Positions 1-8,357 of a DNA stretch of 41,252 bases are shown here, one piece after another; positions within the stretch are counted from its first letter, which is position 1, and each line of letters begins with the position of its first letter. Both the position numbers and the translations under genes were made by a program. The notes under the pieces were generated by a model. That model was not told the DNA's origin. It did not search any database and saw only the letters and a program-made list of their open reading frames with translations. This DNA is from Flintibacter muris (GTDB lineage: Bacteria > Bacillota > Clostridia > Oscillospirales > Oscillospiraceae), in NCBI RefSeq assembly GCF_943192995.1, contig NZ_CALPCP010000030.1, forward strand, positions 1 through 41,252. The letters run 5' to 3'.

Positions 1-81
1 GATTTTCCTCTGATGACGCCAGGTGCAAACTCAGAAAACTATACCCTATCATCTTCTAATTCCTAACTTGGTAGAGTGCTA
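1..81. other. left edge, no gene seen
   Basis: This short stretch lies outside the IS5-type terminal repeat that begins at 82. No reading frame or structure in it is convincing. It is probably the host sequence beside the insertion; the bases CTA directly precede the element end, which fits the CTAR-like targets used by some IS5-family groups, but only one side can be checked. Confidence 0.3.
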
Positions 82-850
82 GAGCCTGTTTTAAAACTAT
101 CAGAGTAACCAAACGAGGGAGCAAGCAAGGGTGACGACCGCATGAAAATAGAGGGCCTTCTTCTCATATCTGGTGGCAAAACGGCGGTTGTTTTTGAGCT
201 TGAGGAACAGCTTCTCCACAAGATGGCGCTCCTTGTAAGTATGCCAGTCTGTAGGCCTGGGACGCTTTGCGTTGACACGGCTGGGAACAACCACAATCCC
301 GCCCCGTTCTTCCACCCAGCGAACAAACTTGTCGCTGTCATAACCTTTATCGGCCAGAATCAGCTTACCTCTCAGGTCAAACGGTTCCAGCAGGGCCTGT
401 GCCATGCAGATGTCATTGCAATTCCCGCTGGAGAGCAAAAAACGCAATGGATTCCCAAGCCCATCCGTTACCGCATGGACTTTCGTTGTCAGGCCTCCTC
501 TGCTCCGTCCGGTTTCTTCGTGGTATCCCCTTTTTAGCCCCGCTGGCATGCTGGTGAACTTTGACCGTTGTGCTGTCCAGCATCAGCGTCGTTTCGTCCA
601 CCAGGTCCTGCTCAATCAGGGCTGAAAGAATCCGTTCCCATACACCAGCCTTCGTCCACGCACGAAACTGGCTGTATACGCTTTGCCACGGTCCGAACCG
701 CTCTGGTAAATCTCGCCATGGAATCCCAGTATTCAGCCAGTAACAGGATTGCATTAAGCATCTCTCGATTGCTTTTCCCTGGCCGACCTACTTGCGATTT
801 CCTTTCCGGTGGAAACAAGGTCTTGATTCTATTCCATTATTTTTCATTTA
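82..850 (-). mobile_element. decayed IS5-family insertion sequence, one end intact
   Basis: The 3' end of the element is preserved: a terminal inverted-repeat-like sequence starting GAGCCTGTTTTAAAA lies at 82-100, directly against the stop codon of the transposase. No matching inverted copy is visible near 840-900, so the 5' end has been lost or has diverged. The coding part is split over three frames. The 850 boundary is approximate and is set where IS21-type sequence takes over. Confidence 0.7.
100..836 (-). pseudogene. IS5-family (IS427-like) transposase, frameshifted
   Basis: DDE transposase remnant read on the minus strand in three frames. The N-terminal piece (about 836-745) contains FPPERKSQVGRPGKS and MLNAIL. 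The middle piece (about 752-530) contains GIPWRDLPERFGPWQSVY and the first catalytic region LDSTTVKVHQHASGAKKG. The C-terminal piece (549-100) contains GRSRGGLTTKVHAV, ADKGYDSDKF and RHLVEKLF...RRFATRYEK. The second frame change falls on a run of five A then four G (minus strand, 535-527), the usual site of programmed frameshifting or transcript slippage in this group. The first, near 745-752, has no such run and looks like damage. An in-frame TAA at 839-837 also removes the normal start. I read this as inactive. Confidence 0.8.
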
Positions 851-852
851 TT

Positions 853-1132
853 TCATGTCGTTTTATGTAGCAAAGGATTTGGCCGGAATTTCTTTTTGGT
901 TATCATGTAGTAGCACTGCCGGATGCTGTCCGGGTCTGTTCGTCCGTTTTCCGCCGCCAGGGAGAGAGTCTCCTCACACAGAGGCATTGACGTCCCGCAC
1001 GATCTCGTCCAGCAGCCGCAGGGCCCCCTTCCGTTCCCGTCCTCTGGATTGAGCAAGCAGCTTCTGCCACTGCTGGGACAGCTGCTTGAAAAAGCGGGTA
1101 TGCTCCACACAGGGGACGCCTCCTTTTTGTGC
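853..1132 (-). pseudogene. IS21-family IstA transposase, C-terminal fragment with frameshift
   Basis: Two minus-strand frames join to give a recognisable IstA C-terminus. The first frame gives VEHTRFFKQLSQQWQKLL, then RGRERKGALRLLDEIVRD (about 1110-990). It then hits TGA, and the sequence continues in another frame as EETLSLAAENGRTDPDSIRQ followed by CYYMITKKKFRPNPL (about 990-860). IS21 transposases characteristically end with a GRTDxDSIRQCYYM block. No istB follows. Only about 90 codons survive between the isomerase gene and the IS5 remnant, so this is debris. Confidence 0.7.
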
Positions 1133-1141
1133 TCATACGCC

Positions 1142-2065
1142 TCAAATAATAAAATTGTCCAGATACCGCTTAGAGAGCTGGATGGACTTGAGAATGTCCT
1201 CCCGGCTGCCCTCAAAGGCCTTGTCCTCCACTTCAATCACGGCGTCGCCGCTGTAGCGGATGTCGTTGAGGGCGGAGACAAACCGGCCCCAGTCCACATC
1301 GCCCAAACCAGGGAGCTTGGGGGACATATAGTCCAGGGGGTAGGCCATGGTGCCGCACTCGGCCAGCTTCTCCGGGTAGAGCTTGATGTCCTTGAAATGG
1401 ACATGGAACAGCCGGTCTTTAAAGTCGTAAATGGTTTTGATATAGTCCATCCCCTGCCAAACATAGTGGCTGGGATCAAAGTTCAGCCCGAAATTAGGGG
1501 AGGGAATCAGTTCAAACAGCCTGCGGTAGATCACCGGGGAGCGCATCAGATTCTGGCCATTGGGCCACTGGTCCGGGCCAAAGAGCATGGGGCAGTTCTC
1601 AATGGCGATCTTCACGCCCTGCTCCTCCGCCAGGCGGATGATGGGGGGCCAGATCTCCTGGAACAGCGCAATGTTCTCCTCCACCGTCTTGTACTGGTCA
1701 CAGCCGATAAAGGTGGTCACCATGTTTACGCCCAGCCTGGCCGAGGTCTTAATCAGCGCCTTCAGATGGTTGATGGCCGCCTCTCTCTTCTCCAGGTCCG
1801 GGTCCATGGTGTTGGGGTAGTAGGCCAGGGAGGAGATGTGCATCTCCTTATTGGCTATACAGTCCAGCACATGCTGGGCATAGGCACCGTCCTCCAGCAC
1901 CCGCTCCGCGTCGATATGGGACACGCCGGCATACCGGCGCTCCGCCTTGCCGGCGGGCCAGCAGGCCACCTCAAGACACTGGAAGCCCAGCCCGGCGGCA
2001 ATGTCCACAGCCTCCTCATAGGACCAGCCGTCCAAAATAGCGGTCAGCAGACCGAATTGAATCAT
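1142..2065 (-). CDS. sugar phosphate isomerase/epimerase (TIM barrel)
   Basis: A 307-residue protein of the xylose-isomerase-like TIM-barrel family, which holds IolE/IolI dehydratases and isomerases and many 2-keto/3-keto sugar epimerases. Visible metal-site residues are E156 in IAIENCP, D197 and H200 in NFDPSH, H223 in FHVHFKD and E278 in VIEVED, the usual pattern for this fold. The ATG at 2065 is chosen over a longer frame because AAAGGAG precedes it by about 9 bases. It diverges from the LacI-type gene across a repeat-rich control region and presumably acts in the cytoplasm on the product of the neighbouring Gfo/Idh dehydrogenases. Substrate and exact reaction cannot be told from sequence. 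Confidence 0.85.
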   Translation of the reverse strand: MIQFGLLTAILDGWSYEEAVDIAAGLGFQCLEVACWPAGKAERRYAGVSHIDAERVLEDGAYAQHVLDCIANKEMHISSLAYYPNTMDPDLEKREAAINHLKALIKTSARLGVNMVTTFIGCDQYKTVEENIALFQEIWPPIIRLAEEQGVKIAIENCPMLFGPDQWPNGQNLMRSPVIYRRLFELIPSPNFGLNFDPSHYVWQGMDYIKTIYDFKDRLFHVHFKDIKLYPEKLAECGTMAYPLDYMSPKLPGLGDVDWGRFVSALNDIRYSGDAVIEVEDKAFEGSREDILKSIQLSKRYLDNFII

Positions 2066-2099
2066 GGGACCACGCTCCTTTTTCTCATTTTGTGTTTTC

Positions 2100-2128
2100 A
2101 GCCTAAATGGAAATGGAACTTTTGTCAA
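2100..2128 (-). promoter_or_regulatory. candidate promoter of the isomerase gene
   Basis: On the minus strand TTGACA (2128-2123) is followed after 17 bases by TAGGCT (2105-2100). The -35 is perfect and the -10 is weak. An alternative -10-like TAATAAT lies at 2140-2134, which would bring the palindrome at 2157-2177 into the polymerase site. Confidence 0.4.
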
Positions 2129-2145
2129 GTGAAATTATTAGATTC

Positions 2146-2194
2146 GTCAAAGCACACAAATTTCAGCCTGAAATTTGCCAAAGCATACAAATTT
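2146..2194. promoter_or_regulatory. operator-like composite: two direct repeats around a perfect palindrome
   Basis: An 18-base direct repeat, GYCAAAGCAYACAAATTT, occurs at 2146-2163 and again at 2177-2194, exactly 31 bp (about three helical turns) apart. Between and overlapping them is a perfect 10-1-10 palindrome at 2157-2177 with arms CAAATTTCAG and CTGAAATTTG. It lies between the divergent isomerase and LacI-type genes, so it is the best candidate binding site for that repressor or for a second regulator. Confidence 0.6.
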
Positions 2195-2215
2195 ACAAAA
2201 CTGCACAAAAGATAT

Positions 2216-2245
2216 TTGACATCCAGGGGGGTAAACTGTTATCAT
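2216..2245 (+). promoter_or_regulatory. promoter of the LacI-type gene and sugar operon
   Basis: TTGACA at 2216-2221 and TATCAT at 2240-2245, spaced 18 bases, form a good housekeeping-type promoter. Expected transcription start is near 2252, about 50 bases before the ATG at 2304. Confidence 0.65.
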
Positions 2246-2303
2246 AGACATATCAGGAAAATGTAATGGATTACATTTTGCAGGCAGACGGAGGCGGTTC
2301 ACT

Positions 2304-3326
2304 ATGGTTACCATCGAGCAGGTCGCCCAGCGGGCCGGGGTCTCGGTGGCCACGGTGTCCCGGACCCTGAACAACAGCCCGGCGGTCAAGCCCGCCACCG
2401 CCCAGCGGGTGCGGGAGGCCATTGAGGCGCTGCGCTATGTGCCCAACCAGTCGGCCCGGAACCTGCGGCGCAACGAGAGCCGGGTGATTCTGGCCTTGGC
2501 TCCCAACTTCTCCAACCCCTACTACTCCCACATCCTCACCGGCATCGGAGACCGGGCCTGGGAGCTGGAATACAGCGTGCTCATCTGCAACACCCTGGGC
2601 CACGCCAACGGTGAGCGGCACTTTCTCAAAATGCTGGAGAGCCACCGGGCGGACGGCGCTATCCTTCTGGGCTGCTGTCAGGATTACGACTGGCTGGGCC
2701 GCTTTGCCGAGGGCTTCCCCATTGTCCAGTGCTGCGAATACGTCCCCGGCCTTGAGTGCCCCTCGGTGTCGATCGATAACTACGGGGCCGCGCTGGAGAT
2801 GGTGACCTATCTCCAAAATCTCGGCCATGAGCGCATTGCCATGCTGGGGGCGGACAACCAGTACATCTCTACCCGGCTGCGCCGGGAGGGCTACCTGGAC
2901 GCCATGGCCCAGGCGGGGCTGGCCGTCTCCCAAAGCTGGTACGCGCAGGCCGACGCCGTCTACTCCTTCGCCTCCGGACAGGAGGCCGCCCGGGCCCTTC
3001 TGGCTGTGGAACCACGGCCTACAGCCATCTTTTGTATCTCTGACATTCTGGCCCTCAGCGCCATTTCGGCGGCCCAGGAGCTGGGGCTGAATGTCCCCGG
3101 CGACCTGACAGTCACCGGCTTTGATGATGTGGACTACACCGCCATGGTCCACCCCTACCTGACCACCGTGGCTCAGCCCTGTCACGAAATGGGCCGGCGG
3201 AGCGTGGAGCTCATCCTGAATGGACTCCAGTGCGGAAAGGGTGCCCTTGCCGACCACGCTTTTGTCCCCCACCAGCTGGTGGAGCGGGAATCGGCGGCGG
3301 TATTGAATCCAACCGTGATGATTTAA
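2304..3326 (+). CDS. LacI-family transcriptional regulator
   Basis: A 340-residue repressor. Residues 1-50 form the LacI helix-turn-helix (VTIEQVAQRAGVSVATVSR), followed by the hinge helix region QSARNLR. The rest is a periplasmic-binding-protein-like effector domain (PNFSNPYYSHILTGI, ending in FDDVDYTAMVHPYLTTV, the usual LacI C-terminal core). GGAGGCGG precedes the ATG by about 6 bases. It is the first gene of the sugar operon and probably controls both itself and the divergent isomerase through the repeats at 2146-2194. Its ligand is probably the imported sugar or an early oxidation product (inference). Confidence 0.93.
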   Translation: MVTIEQVAQRAGVSVATVSRTLNNSPAVKPATAQRVREAIEALRYVPNQSARNLRRNESRVILALAPNFSNPYYSHILTGIGDRAWELEYSVLICNTLGHANGERHFLKMLESHRADGAILLGCCQDYDWLGRFAEGFPIVQCCEYVPGLECPSVSIDNYGAALEMVTYLQNLGHERIAMLGADNQYISTRLRREGYLDAMAQAGLAVSQSWYAQADAVYSFASGQEAARALLAVEPRPTAIFCISDILALSAISAAQELGLNVPGDLTVTGFDDVDYTAMVHPYLTTVAQPCHEMGRRSVELILNGLQCGKGALADHAFVPHQLVERESAAVLNPTVMI

Positions 3327-3344
3327 ATAAAAGGAGAGATAATT

Positions 3345-4382
3345 ATGCTCAATATTGGTGTATTAGGCTGCGGTAAGATCGCTCAGGTCAGGCACATCCC
3401 GGAGTACGCCGCCAATCAGGGCGCGAAACTGACCGGCTTCTTCGACATGGACGCCCAGCGGACCGGGGAGATCGCCGCCAAGTATAACGGCAAGGCCTAT
3501 TCCTCCGCCCAGGAACTGCTGGCCGACCCCGACATTGAAGGGGTGTCCGTCTGTGTGGCCAACCACGCCCACGCGGAGCTGGCTATTGCCGCCCTCCAGG
3601 CGGGCAAGCATGTGCTGTGCGAAAAGCCCATGGCCGTCACCCTGGCCGAATGCGAGGCCATGCTGGCCGAGGCGGACAAGGCCGGAAAACGGCTGCTCAT
3701 TGGCCAGAACCAGCGGCTGGCCAAGGCCCATGTCAAGGCCAAGGAACTGCTGGAGGCGGGGGAGATCGGCAAGGTGGTCACCTTCCGCACCACCTTTGGC
3801 CACGGCGGGCCGGAAACCTGGTCCATCACTCCGGGGAACAACACCTGGTTTTTTGACAAAAAGCGGGCCGCCATGGGGGCTATGGCCGATCTGGGCATCC
3901 ACAAGACCGACATGCTGCGCTACATCCTGGGCCAGGACATTGTCCGCACCACCGCCCGGCTGCTCACCCTGGACAAGCGGGGGGCGGACGGCCAGTTCAT
4001 TGGCGTAGACGACAACGCCATCTGCATCTACGAAACCTCAGGCGGCGCCTTTGGCACCATGACGGCCAGCTGGACCCACTACGGGATGGAGGACAACTCC
4101 ACCATCCTCTACGGCACCCAGGGCATCATGCGCATCTATGACGACCCTGTTCACACCATCACGGTCATCTCCCAAAAGGGGGAGGTTACCCATTACGACT
4201 TGGAGAAGATCCAGACCAACGACGACCAGACAGCCTCCGGCGTGATCGACGAGTTTGTGGAGGCGGTGTCCCAAAACCGGCCCAGCGTGCTGGACGCCGG
4301 CGACGTGATTCGATCCATGAAGGCGGTTTTCGCCTCCATCCGCTCCTCCGAGGAGGGGCGTCCCGTGGAGGTGGAGCTGTAA
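3345..4382 (+). CDS. Gfo/Idh/MocA-family NAD(P)-dependent oxidoreductase (first copy)
   Basis: A 345-residue dehydrogenase. The N-terminal Rossmann fold starts GVLGCGKIAQ. The family signature EKP is at 93-95 (LCEKPMAVT). A substrate-domain motif DLGIHKTDML gives D182 and H186, the usual catalytic pair region. Family members oxidise a ring or chain hydroxyl of sugars and cyclitols, or reduce the keto form. AAAGGAG sits about 9 bases before ATG 3345. It lies between the repressor and the binding protein, so it probably acts on the transported compound. It differs clearly from the two other copies downstream, which suggests separate steps and not duplication. Confidence 0.9.
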   Translation: MLNIGVLGCGKIAQVRHIPEYAANQGAKLTGFFDMDAQRTGEIAAKYNGKAYSSAQELLADPDIEGVSVCVANHAHAELAIAALQAGKHVLCEKPMAVTLAECEAMLAEADKAGKRLLIGQNQRLAKAHVKAKELLEAGEIGKVVTFRTTFGHGGPETWSITPGNNTWFFDKKRAAMGAMADLGIHKTDMLRYILGQDIVRTTARLLTLDKRGADGQFIGVDDNAICIYETSGGAFGTMTASWTHYGMEDNSTILYGTQGIMRIYDDPVHTITVISQKGEVTHYDLEKIQTNDDQTASGVIDEFVEAVSQNRPSVLDAGDVIRSMKAVFASIRSSEEGRPVEVEL

Positions 4383-4445
4383 CCACTTTGGATAATAGCC
4401 GCACACTGCGGTTGTTATAAAACTATATTTTATGGAGGAAGAACA

Positions 4446-5612
4446 ATGAAAAAGATCGTAGCACTCGCGCTGACACTTGCTATGTCCCTGTCGCTGACGG
4501 CCTGCGGCAGCGGCGGACAGACCAGCGCCAACAAGAGCAGCGGCTCCGGACAGCCCGCCGTGTCCACTCCCGCTCCCGCTGGCAACAACGGCAAGAACAC
4601 CGTCTATGTGCTGGGCCCCACCCCTGACCACGGCTGGACCGCCCAGGCCGGCGCCTATGCCCAGGCCAAGTGTGACGAGATCACCGCTGCCGGCCAGTAT
4701 AAGGCTACCTACATCCCCGCCTCCTCCGGTGAGGAGCAGGTGGACCACTGCCAGACCATTATCGCCAACGATGACGCCGCCCTGGTTGTCATGATGGCCC
4801 TGGACGACTCCGCCCAGGCCGGCCAGGAGGCCCTGTACGCCGAGGGCATCCCCTTCATCTCCTTCGACCGCATCATTGAGGCCACCGAGAAGTACGCCAT
4901 CCTCAACGCCTCCGGCGACAACTGGCAGTGCGGCGCAGGTATCGCCTACTGGCTCCAGAAGAACGGCATGCAGCCCGGCGACACCGTGGTGGTGCTCTAC
5001 GGCGACAACGGTACCGTCTGCTCCCGCCGCCAGGAAGGCTTTGAGCAGTTCCTGAAGGGCGAGGTGGAGTATCAGGACGCCCAGACCGGCAGCTACAAGA
5101 CCACTGAGACCTGGACCCAGGAGCAGCTGGACGCCGTCTTCAACGGCTACACCGTGGTGTGCAACTGGTCTGCCGACGGTGCCTACAGCTACATCGAGCA
5201 GAAGTTTGATGAGATCGTGGCCGCCGCCAAGGCCAACAACGGCAAGCTGTACATCTACTCCATGGACGACGAGATGACCTTCGGCGTGCTCAACTACCTG
5301 GAGGCCGGCGCTTCCGCCGCCACCCTGGCCGACTTGGAGGCCATGGATGTGTACATCTCCGCCATTGGCGGCATGCAGGAGCTCTACGACGTGATGGCCG
5401 GCGCCGACGACCAGTCCGCCCTGGCCAAGCAGTACTTTGACGACATGATGTCCATGTATTTCAGCCCCAAGATGATGCAGGACATCATCGAGAAGGGCCT
5501 GGAGTACCTCGGCGGCAACTGGAATTATGAGGTTGGCTCCGGCGAGTATCAGCCCGTGTGGATCGTGGATGCCAACAACGTCAGCCAGTTCGAGGGCTTC
5601 CAGGGCCACTGA
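4446..5612 (+). CDS. sugar ABC transporter substrate-binding lipoprotein
   Basis: A 388-residue extracytoplasmic binding protein. A signal peptide MKKIVALALTLAMSLSL leads to the lipobox LTAC, with lipidated Cys at 20. A low-complexity Ser/Gly/Pro linker follows to about residue 50. The rest matches the RbsB/periplasmic-binding-protein-4 type (NTVYVLGPTPDHGWTAQAGAY; FISFDRII, the site where sugar-binding members place contact residues). Codon choice is very GC-biased and even, as in highly expressed genes. It is followed by a strong hairpin and then by the ATPase and permease, so this is the receptor of a CUT2-type importer. Ligand unknown; pentose, hexose or inositol are all possible. Confidence 0.92.
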   Translation: MKKIVALALTLAMSLSLTACGSGGQTSANKSSGSGQPAVSTPAPAGNNGKNTVYVLGPTPDHGWTAQAGAYAQAKCDEITAAGQYKATYIPASSGEEQVDHCQTIIANDDAALVVMMALDDSAQAGQEALYAEGIPFISFDRIIEATEKYAILNASGDNWQCGAGIAYWLQKNGMQPGDTVVVLYGDNGTVCSRRQEGFEQFLKGEVEYQDAQTGSYKTTETWTQEQLDAVFNGYTVVCNWSADGAYSYIEQKFDEIVAAAKANNGKLYIYSMDDEMTFGVLNYLEAGASAATLADLEAMDVYISAIGGMQELYDVMAGADDQSALAKQYFDDMMSMYFSPKMMQDIIEKGLEYLGGNWNYEVGSGEYQPVWIVDANNVSQFEGFQGH

Positions 5613-5646
5613 ATCCCTGAAAACCCAGCCAACATAAGCAACCTAT

Positions 5647-5680
5647 GGAGCGGATGCGGGGTTCGCCCCGCGTCCGCTCC
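5647..5680 (+). terminator. strong stem-loop between binding protein and ATPase genes
   Basis: A 15-bp stem (GGAGCGGATGCGGGG with CCCCGCGTCCGCTCC, one G-T pair) closes a TTCG loop. No run of T follows, so it is not a classic intrinsic terminator. Hairpins at this place in ABC transporter operons often protect the upstream mRNA 3' end or limit read-through, raising binding protein over the membrane parts. Confidence 0.6.
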
Positions 5681-5695
5681 TTGATATCATCATCC

Positions 5696-5745
5696 TGTAG
5701 GGGCCGCCTGTCCAACAGCGGGACACCGGGGCGGCACCCCCTGCA
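5696..5745. repeat. dispersed palindromic repeat, family A (GTAGGGGC type)
   Basis: Begins TGTAGGGGCCGCC and ends GGGGCGGCACCCCCTGCA. It resembles the units at 10410-10489 and 29981-30058. It lies between the operon hairpin and the ribosome binding site of the ATPase gene. Confidence 0.5.
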
Positions 5746-5766
5746 AACACAACAAGGAGACTGCGT

Positions 5767-7266
5767 ATGACTATCCTTGAAATGAACCATGTGTCAAAGG
5801 CATTTGGCGGCTCCCAGGCCCTGTCTGACATCCACCTGAGCGTGGAGGCGGGAGAAATCCACGCCCTGCTGGGGGAAAACGGGGCCGGTAAATCCACCCT
5901 GATGAACATTCTCACCGGCGTGATTCCGGCGGATACCGGAACCATCACCTTTGACGGCAGAGATTACCCCACCCCCACCATCCAGCAGATGGAGGCGGCG
6001 GGCATCGCCTTTGTCCACCAGGAGCTGAACGTCATCAATGACCTGACTGTGGCTGACAACATCTTTTTGTGCCGGGAGCTGACCCGGTTCGGCCTGCTGC
6101 GGCAGAAGGAGCAGGTGGCCAGGGCCCGGCAATTATTTGTGGACCTGGGGGTGGATATCGACCCCACCGCCATGGTGTCTGAACTGAAAACCAGCGAAAA
6201 GCAGCTGCTGGAGATTTGCCGCGCCCTCTATGTAGACGCCAAGCTCCTCATTCTGGACGAGCCCACCACGGCTTTGTCTAACAACGAAATCGACCACCTG
6301 TTTGGTATTTTACGAAAGCTGAAAGCACAGGGGAAATCCTTCATCTTCATTTCGCACAAGATGCCCGAGATTTTTGCCATTGCCGACCGGTATACAGTAC
6401 TGCGAAACGGAGAGTTCATTTCCTCCGGATATATAAAGGACACCGACCCCCACGCCATCACCTCCGCCATGGTGGGCAGCCAGTATGTGGACGAGGATGT
6501 CTACCTCCCCCGTAAGCTGGGGGACACCATTCTGGAACTGAAGGGCTATACCGGCCAGGGCTTTGCCGGTATCAACCTGGAGGTAAAGCGGGGGGAAATT
6601 GTGGCCTTCACCGGCCTGGCCGGCTGCGGGGCCAGCGAGCTGATGCAGACCATGTTCGGCGCCCTCCCCGCCGAGGGGGGCTCCATGCGGGTCAACGGCA
6701 AAAACATGGACGGCAGCATTGTCCGGTTTATGAAAAACGGCGTGGCCATGCTCCCCGCCAACCGGAAGGAGAACTCGGTGGTGCCTGATATGAGTATTCT
6801 GGAGAACTTCTATCTGGCTGAGCACGAGCTGTCCGGAAGGCAGCCCTTCATCAAGGGAAAGGATGAGGCCGGCCGTTACGCCGCCCAGAAGGAGAGCCTG
6901 CGCATCAAGGCGGGTGACAGCTCTGACAGCATTCTGTCCTTGTCCGGCGGCAACCAGCAGAAGGTCTTTCTGGCCCGATGGCTGAATATCGGGGCCGACG
7001 TGCTTCTCTTTGACAACCCCACCCAGGGGGTGGACGTGGGAGCCAAAGAGGAAATCTACCGCCTGATCCTTAGCTTTGCCCAGGCAGGCAAGACCGTTAT
7101 CATCAACACCCTGGAGATCCCCGAGATTCAAAAGGTGGCTGATCGCTGCGTTGTGTTCTATGAGGGACATATTGTCAAGACCTTCCAACACGCCGAGGTA
7201 AACGAGCGGGACGTTATGCTCTACTCCACCAACGCGGTTGAGACCAGTGAGGAGGCAAAATCATGA
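5767..7266 (+). CDS. sugar ABC transporter ATP-binding protein (double ATPase, RbsA/MglA type)
   Basis: A 499-residue fused double ATPase of CUT2 importers, on the inner face of the membrane. The first half has Walker A GENGAGKST (36-44), Q-loop Q85, a degenerate signature LKTSEKQ (140-146) and Walker B LLILDEP (D164, E165). The second half has a P-loop without lysine (GLAGCGASEL, 283-292), as is normal for this family, a good signature LSGGNQQ (392-398), but Walker B reads LLFDNP, with Asn417 where the catalytic Glu normally sits. So only the first Walker site looks fully catalytic. AAGGAG precedes ATG 5767. Its end overlaps the permease start (ATGA), implying coupled translation. Confidence 0.93.
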   Translation: MTILEMNHVSKAFGGSQALSDIHLSVEAGEIHALLGENGAGKSTLMNILTGVIPADTGTITFDGRDYPTPTIQQMEAAGIAFVHQELNVINDLTVADNIFLCRELTRFGLLRQKEQVARARQLFVDLGVDIDPTAMVSELKTSEKQLLEICRALYVDAKLLILDEPTTALSNNEIDHLFGILRKLKAQGKSFIFISHKMPEIFAIADRYTVLRNGEFISSGYIKDTDPHAITSAMVGSQYVDEDVYLPRKLGDTILELKGYTGQGFAGINLEVKRGEIVAFTGLAGCGASELMQTMFGALPAEGGSMRVNGKNMDGSIVRFMKNGVAMLPANRKENSVVPDMSILENFYLAEHELSGRQPFIKGKDEAGRYAAQKESLRIKAGDSSDSILSLSGGNQQKVFLARWLNIGADVLLFDNPTQGVDVGAKEEIYRLILSFAQAGKTVIINTLEIPEIQKVADRCVVFYEGHIVKTFQHAEVNERDVMLYSTNAVETSEEAKS

Positions 7267-8345
7267 ATCAGAAAAAAGGCTTCGGCGGGACGCTGGGACG
7301 GGTCTGGTCCCAATACAGCTTTATCTTTGTGCTGTTCATCATCATGATCGGCTACGCATTTACCATCAGCTCCAACGGCAACGCCTTTAAGTGGAGCCAT
7401 ATCGCCGCCATCCTCTCCAGCCAGAACACCGTGATTGTGGGCACTATCGCCCTGGGTATGGCCTTTGTCATCATCACCGGGCAGATCGACCTGTCGGTGG
7501 GCTCTCAGCTGGTGCTGTGTACCGGCGTGACCATTATCGTGTTCAACACCACAAACTCCATCCTGCTCATGGCGCTGGCCGCCGTGATTACCGGCGCGCT
7601 GTGCGGGGCGGTGAACGGCCTGCTGGTGGGCTTTGGCAAAATGCCCCCCTTTGTGGTCACTCTGGGCACCATGCTCATCTACCGCTCCCTCACATTGTCG
7701 GTGGTGCGGAAGATTGACCCGGCTATCAGCGGCTCCTCCTCCAGCCAGTTCGCCATGCTCAGCTCCAACAGCAAGTATGAGTTCCTGCGCATGAAATTCG
7801 GCACCGGCAAGCTGGCCTTCGGCGGCTTTTCCATCCCCTACATCACCTTTGTCTTTTTGCTGATGGCCATTTTGTTTATCGTCATCTCCAAAAAGACCAA
7901 GTACGGCAAGACCATCTACGCCGTGGGCTCCAACGAGAAGAGCGCCCGGCTGGCGGGCATCAACGTTACCTGGGTGAAGATTTCCGTCTTTATCCTCACC
8001 GGTATCTGCGTGGGGGTGGCCAGCATGCTCCAGGCCTGCAAAATCGGCAACGTCACCCCCGCCTCCTCCGGTGTCAGCTACGAGATGTACGCCATTGCCT
8101 CGGTGGTGCTGGCCGGCGTGAGCATGGCGGGCGGTAAGGGCAACATGGTAGGCGTGATCTTCGGCGCTCTGTCCTACACCACCATCAACTTTATCATTGT
8201 ATCCATCCCCGGCCTCAGCGTGGATATTCAGGACACCTTCCAGGGCCTGGTGCTCATTGTGGTCATCCTCATCCAGACGGTGGGCCCGGTGATTAAAGAG
8301 AACCTCCAGCGGGCCAGAAAGCGCCGCTTGGCGGAGAAGGCGTAA
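7263..8345 (+). CDS. sugar ABC transporter permease (RbsC type)
   Basis: A 360-residue integral membrane protein of the branched-chain/ribose permease family (BPD_transp_2). Hydrophobic segments run from about residue 14 to 335, with the family motif ITGQIDLSVGS in the first third and the cytoplasmic coupling loop GSNEKSARLAGINVTWVK that contacts the ATPase. It ends in a basic cytoplasmic tail (ENLQRARKRRL). It overlaps the ATPase gene by 4 bases. With 4446-5612 and 5767-7266 it completes one importer; only one permease gene is present, so it would act as a homodimer. Confidence 0.92.
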   Translation: MNQKKGFGGTLGRVWSQYSFIFVLFIIMIGYAFTISSNGNAFKWSHIAAILSSQNTVIVGTIALGMAFVIITGQIDLSVGSQLVLCTGVTIIVFNTTNSILLMALAAVITGALCGAVNGLLVGFGKMPPFVVTLGTMLIYRSLTLSVVRKIDPAISGSSSSQFAMLSSNSKYEFLRMKFGTGKLAFGGFSIPYITFVFLLMAILFIVISKKTKYGKTIYAVGSNEKSARLAGINVTWVKISVFILTGICVGVASMLQACKIGNVTPASSGVSYEMYAIASVVLAGVSMAGGKGNMVGVIFGALSYTTINFIIVSIPGLSVDIQDTFQGLVLIVVILIQTVGPVIKENLQRARKRRLAEKA

Positions 8346-8357
8346 GGAGGCGGAACC

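Noticed and set aside
923..2266. A 447-codon open frame on the plus strand
   Set aside because: Antisense to the isomerase gene and to the IstA remnant.
4038..5609. A 523-codon open frame on the minus strand
   Set aside because: Antisense to the binding protein gene, Gly/Val/His-rich, no motifs.
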